Assembly: GCF_001921865.1 (NCBI RefSeq)
Contig: NZ_MSCT01000005.1
Location: 375,001-439,000 of the forward strand
Length of the DNA: 64,000 nucleotides
Source: Pseudomonas chlororaphis
GTDB lineage: Bacteria > Pseudomonadota > Gammaproteobacteria > Pseudomonadales > Pseudomonadaceae
Direction: 5' to 3'
Shown here: in pieces, positions 61,699-64,000 of the stretch
How positions within the stretch are numbered: position 1 is the first letter of the stretch
Layout of the letters: each line of letters opens with the position of its first letter
Notes under the pieces: generated by a model
The model's input: the letters and a program-made list of their open reading frames with translations, nothing else
Told to the model about the DNA's origin: nothing
Databases searched by the model: none
Made by a program: the position numbers and the translations under genes

Positions 61699-63075
61699 AT
61701 GTTTGAAAACCTAACCGACCGTCTCTCGCAGACGCTGCGCCATGTCACCGGCAAGGCCAAGCTGACCGAGGACAATATCAAAGACACCCTGCGCGAAGTG
61801 CGTATGGCGTTGCTCGAAGCCGACGTCGCCCTGCCGGTGGTCAAGGACTTCGTCAACTCGGTGAAGGAACGTGCCGTCGGTACCGAGGTATCGCGCAGCC
61901 TGACCCCGGGCCAGGCGTTCGTGAAGATCGTCCAGGCCGAACTCGAAAGCCTGATGGGCGCGGCCAACGAAGACCTGAACCTGAGCGCCGTGCCGCCGGC
62001 CGTCGTACTGATGGCCGGTTTGCAGGGCGCCGGTAAGACCACCACCGCCGGCAAGCTCGCGCGCTTCCTTAAAGAGCGCAAGAAAAAGAGCGTGATGGTG
62101 GTCTCCGCCGACGTTTATCGTCCGGCGGCGATCAAGCAGCTCGAAACCCTGGCCAATGACATCGGCGTGACATTCTTCCCGTCCGACCTGAGCCAGAAGC
62201 CGGTGGCGATCGCCGAAGCGGCTATTAAAGAAGCCAAGCTCAAGTTCATCGACGTGGTCATCGTCGATACCGCCGGTCGTCTGCACATCGACGCCGACAT
62301 GATGCAAGAGATCCAGGCGCTGCACGCGGCGGTCAAGCCGGTGGAAACCCTGTTCGTGGTCGACGCCATGACCGGCCAGGACGCCGCCAACACGGCCAAG
62401 GCCTTTGGCGATGCGTTGCCGCTCACCGGCGTGGTCCTGACCAAGGTCGACGGCGATGCCCGCGGCGGTGCCGCGCTGTCGGTGCGTGCGATTACCGGCA
62501 AGCCGATCAAGTTCATCGGCATGGGCGAGAAGACCGAAGCGCTCGAGCCTTTCCACCCGGAGCGTATCGCTTCGCGCATCCTCGGCATGGGCGACGTGCT
62601 CAGCCTGATCGAGCAGGCCGAACAGACCCTCGACAAGGAAAAAGCCGACAAGCTGGCGAAGAAGCTGAAGAAAGGCAAAGGCTTCGACCTCGAAGACTTC
62701 CGCGACCAGTTGCAACAGATGAAGAACATGGGCGGCCTCGGCGGCCTGATGGACAAGCTGCCGAACATCGGCGGGGTGAACCTGGCGCAGATGGGCAATG
62801 CCCAGGGCGCGGCCGAGAAGCAGTTCAAGCAGATGGAAGCCATCATCAACTCCATGACCCCGGCCGAGCGCCGCGACCCTGAGCTGATCAGCGGTTCGCG
62901 CAAGCGTCGGATCGCCATGGGTTCCGGCACCCAGGTGCAGGACATCGGTCGCTTGATCAAGCAGCACAAGCAGATGCAGAAGATGATGAAGAAATTCTCC
63001 GCCAAGGGCGGAATGGCGAAAATGATGCGCGGCATGGGCGGAATGCTGCCCGGCGGCGGCATGCCGAAGATCTGA
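61699..63075 (+). CDS. ffh: Signal recognition particle protein Ffh (SRP54)
   Basis: The 458-residue protein has N and G domains with GLQGAGKTTT near residue 105, DTAGRLHID near 190 and TKVDGDARGGAALS near 248, and a Met-rich M domain (from about 325; MKNMGGLGGLMDKLP, KMMRGMGGMLPGGGM) that binds 4.5S RNA and signal sequences. It targets membrane proteins to FtsY and SecYEG. A hairpin terminator follows, before rpsP. Confidence 0.97.
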   Translation: MFENLTDRLSQTLRHVTGKAKLTEDNIKDTLREVRMALLEADVALPVVKDFVNSVKERAVGTEVSRSLTPGQAFVKIVQAELESLMGAANEDLNLSAVPPAVVLMAGLQGAGKTTTAGKLARFLKERKKKSVMVVSADVYRPAAIKQLETLANDIGVTFFPSDLSQKPVAIAEAAIKEAKLKFIDVVIVDTAGRLHIDADMMQEIQALHAAVKPVETLFVVDAMTGQDAANTAKAFGDALPLTGVVLTKVDGDARGGAALSVRAITGKPIKFIGMGEKTEALEPFHPERIASRILGMGDVLSLIEQAEQTLDKEKADKLAKKLKKGKGFDLEDFRDQLQQMKNMGGLGGLMDKLPNIGGVNLAQMGNAQGAAEKQFKQMEAIINSMTPAERRDPELISGSRKRRIAMGSGTQVQDIGRLIKQHKQMQKMMKKFSAKGGMAKMMRGMGGMLPGGGMPKI

Positions 63076-63082
63076 AGAATCC

Positions 63083-63108
63083 ACGCCGGCAGCCATGCCG
63101 GCGTTTCC
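63083..63108 (+). terminator. ffh terminator
   Basis: The stem ACGCCGGC/GCCGGCGT with a six-base loop is followed by a short TTT. It is 7 bp after the ffh stop. Confidence 0.7.
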
Positions 63109-63223
63109 CGCGGGGACGCGGGACCTCCAGCAAACCCGCGTTTGGCGGGAGCTGACCCGCCGTTGTTGCCAACGGCCCTATAGCAAATCTGAGTGGCAGC
63201 CGATAGGCGCCGGAAAAAGTCAT

Positions 63224-63251
63224 TTGCAAAAGTCCGGATATTCCTTAGAAT
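63224..63251 (+). promoter_or_regulatory. Predicted promoter of the rpsP-rimM operon
   Basis: TTGCAA (63224-63229), a 16-bp spacer and TAGAAT (63246-63251) match the sigma-70 consensus well, followed by GCGGCC. The leader to rpsP is about 65 nt. Confidence 0.75.
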
Positions 63252-63323
63252 ATGCGGCCTTTCGGGCACCCATGCCCGCTGTGCATTTAGATTTGCAGCA
63301 CCGACTACAGGAACGATGTTCAC

Positions 63324-63575
63324 ATGCTAACAATCCGTCTTGCCCTTGGCGGCTCCAAAAAGCGCCCGTTTTACCACTTGACCGTGACCGACAGCCGCAA
63401 CCCACGCGACGGTTCGCACAAGGAACAAGTTGGCTTCTTCAACCCGATCGCTCGTGGTCAAGAAGTCCGCCTGTCCGTGAACCAAGAGCGCGTAGCCTAC
63501 TGGCTGAGCGTTGGTGCACAACCATCTGAGCGTGTTGCTCAGCTGTTGAAGGAATCGGCCAAGGCTGCAGCCTGA
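63324..63575 (+). CDS. rpsP: 30S ribosomal protein S16
   Basis: The 83-residue protein is of standard length and starts [21 protein letters not shown], with [19 protein letters not shown] and the final [13 protein letters not shown]16 helps assemble the 5' domain of the 30S subunit. Codon use is biased as in highly expressed genes. It lies six bases before rimM, starting the usual rpsP-rimM-trmD-rplS operon. Confidence 0.97.
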   Translation: MLTIRLALGGSKKRPFYHLTVTDSRNPRDGSHKEQVGFFNPIARGQEVRLSVNQERVAYWLSVGAQPSERVAQLLKESAKAAA

Positions 63576-63581
63576 AGCCTA

Positions 63582-64000
63582 TGAACGCGACGCCTGCTCC
63601 TGCTGATGATTTGATCGTTATCGGCAAAATCTATTCTGTTCACGGCGTTCGCGGCGAAGTGAAGGTTTATTCCTTTACTGATCCGATTAAAAACCTGTTG
63701 GATTACAAAACCTGGACGCTCAAGCGCGAAGGTAGCGTGAAACAGGTTGAGCTGGTCAGCGGACGCGGGAATGAAAAATTCCTGGTCGCAAAGCTCAAGG
63801 GTCTCGACGATCGTGAAGAAGCGCGTCTTCTGGCCGGTTATGAGATCTGCGTGCCGCGCAACCTGTTCCCTGAACTGACCGACGGCGAGTACTACTGGTA
63901 CCAGCTGCAAGGTCTCAAGGTCATCGACACTCACGGACAATTGTTCGGGAAGATCGATCACCTGCTGGAGACCGGCTCGAACGATGTAATGGTGGTCAAG
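63582..64000 (+). CDS. rimM: 16S rRNA processing protein RimM, 3' partial
   Basis: The window holds the first 139 codons of rimM; the family is about 170-180 residues. The N-terminal domain has VIGKIYSVHGVRGEVKVYSFTD and the PRC-barrel begins near GEYYWYQLQGLKV. RimM binds S19 and helps mature the 30S head. The frame is open to the edge. ATG 63582 follows GAAG. trmD and rplS are expected next. Confidence 0.95.

Overview
The window comes from a fluorescent pseudomonad (Pseudomonas fluorescens/protegens/chlororaphis type). The DNA is GC-rich. Gene content and order resemble Pseudomonas blocks: phoH-moaCDE, dauBAR-rhlB-esterase, pepA-holC-valS, lptFG, lepA-lepB-rnc-era-recO-pdxJ, mltF/purL, the nag operon, purT, and ffh-rpsP-rimM. 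At least eleven intergenic copies of an inverted-repeat element (core GAGCGAGCTTGCTCGCGA) look like the REP/REPIN elements of this group. Nothing indicates a plasmid, prophage or IS element. I see no tRNA, rRNA or CRISPR. The window cuts a polysaccharide deacetylase gene at its left edge and rimM at its right edge.

Layout. 1-4.2 kb: deacetylase, PhoH-like ATPase with a long structured leader, and moaCDE for molybdopterin. 4.4-8.3 kb: a D-arginine utilisation locus, with a cationic amino-acid binding protein facing dauBAR. 8.4-10.7 kb: RhlB-like helicase and a carboxylesterase. 10.7-15.3 kb: general amino-acid ABC transporter aapJQMP behind an apparent NtrC/sigma-54 promoter. 15.4-24 kb: a more variable stretch with the MqsRA toxin-antitoxin pair, an FCD regulator with an MFS exporter, small enzymes, an AT-rich gene of unknown function, GST, glutaredoxin, YejK and HU. 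24-33 kb: rlmF, valS, holC, pepA and the LPS exporter genes lptFG. 33-39.5 kb: lepA-lepB-rnc-era-recO-pdxJ, with what looks like a remnant of the DUF4845 gene between lepB and rnc. 39.6-45.5 kb: mltF, purL and a YqfO-like gene. 45.6-52.9 kb: the N-acetylglucosamine operon nagR-nagA-SIS deaminase-nagF-nagE. 53-61.5 kb: L,D-transpeptidase, two divergent Nudix genes, gamma-carbonic anhydrase, DUF1289, a VUT-family membrane protein, purT, an MFS symporter, a CNNM/CorC protein and a CcsA-like protein. 61.7-64 kb: ffh, rpsP and rimM.

Functional links. Three nitrogen or amino-sugar uptake modules each carry readable control DNA. Both dau transcription units have the same short palindrome over the predicted -10 region. 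The aap operon has a near-consensus sigma-54 promoter with an NtrC-like site about 130 bp upstream of the predicted start. The nag promoter has TGGTATT half-sites placed directly downstream of a perfect TTGACA. mqsRA and the FCD regulator each have a palindrome in their leaders. The main unexplained items are the AT-rich 434-residue tail-anchored protein at 19.2-20.5 kb, the structured phoH leader, and the small Pro/Ala-rich protein between holC and valS. I found no clear multi-gene system that looks wholly new.
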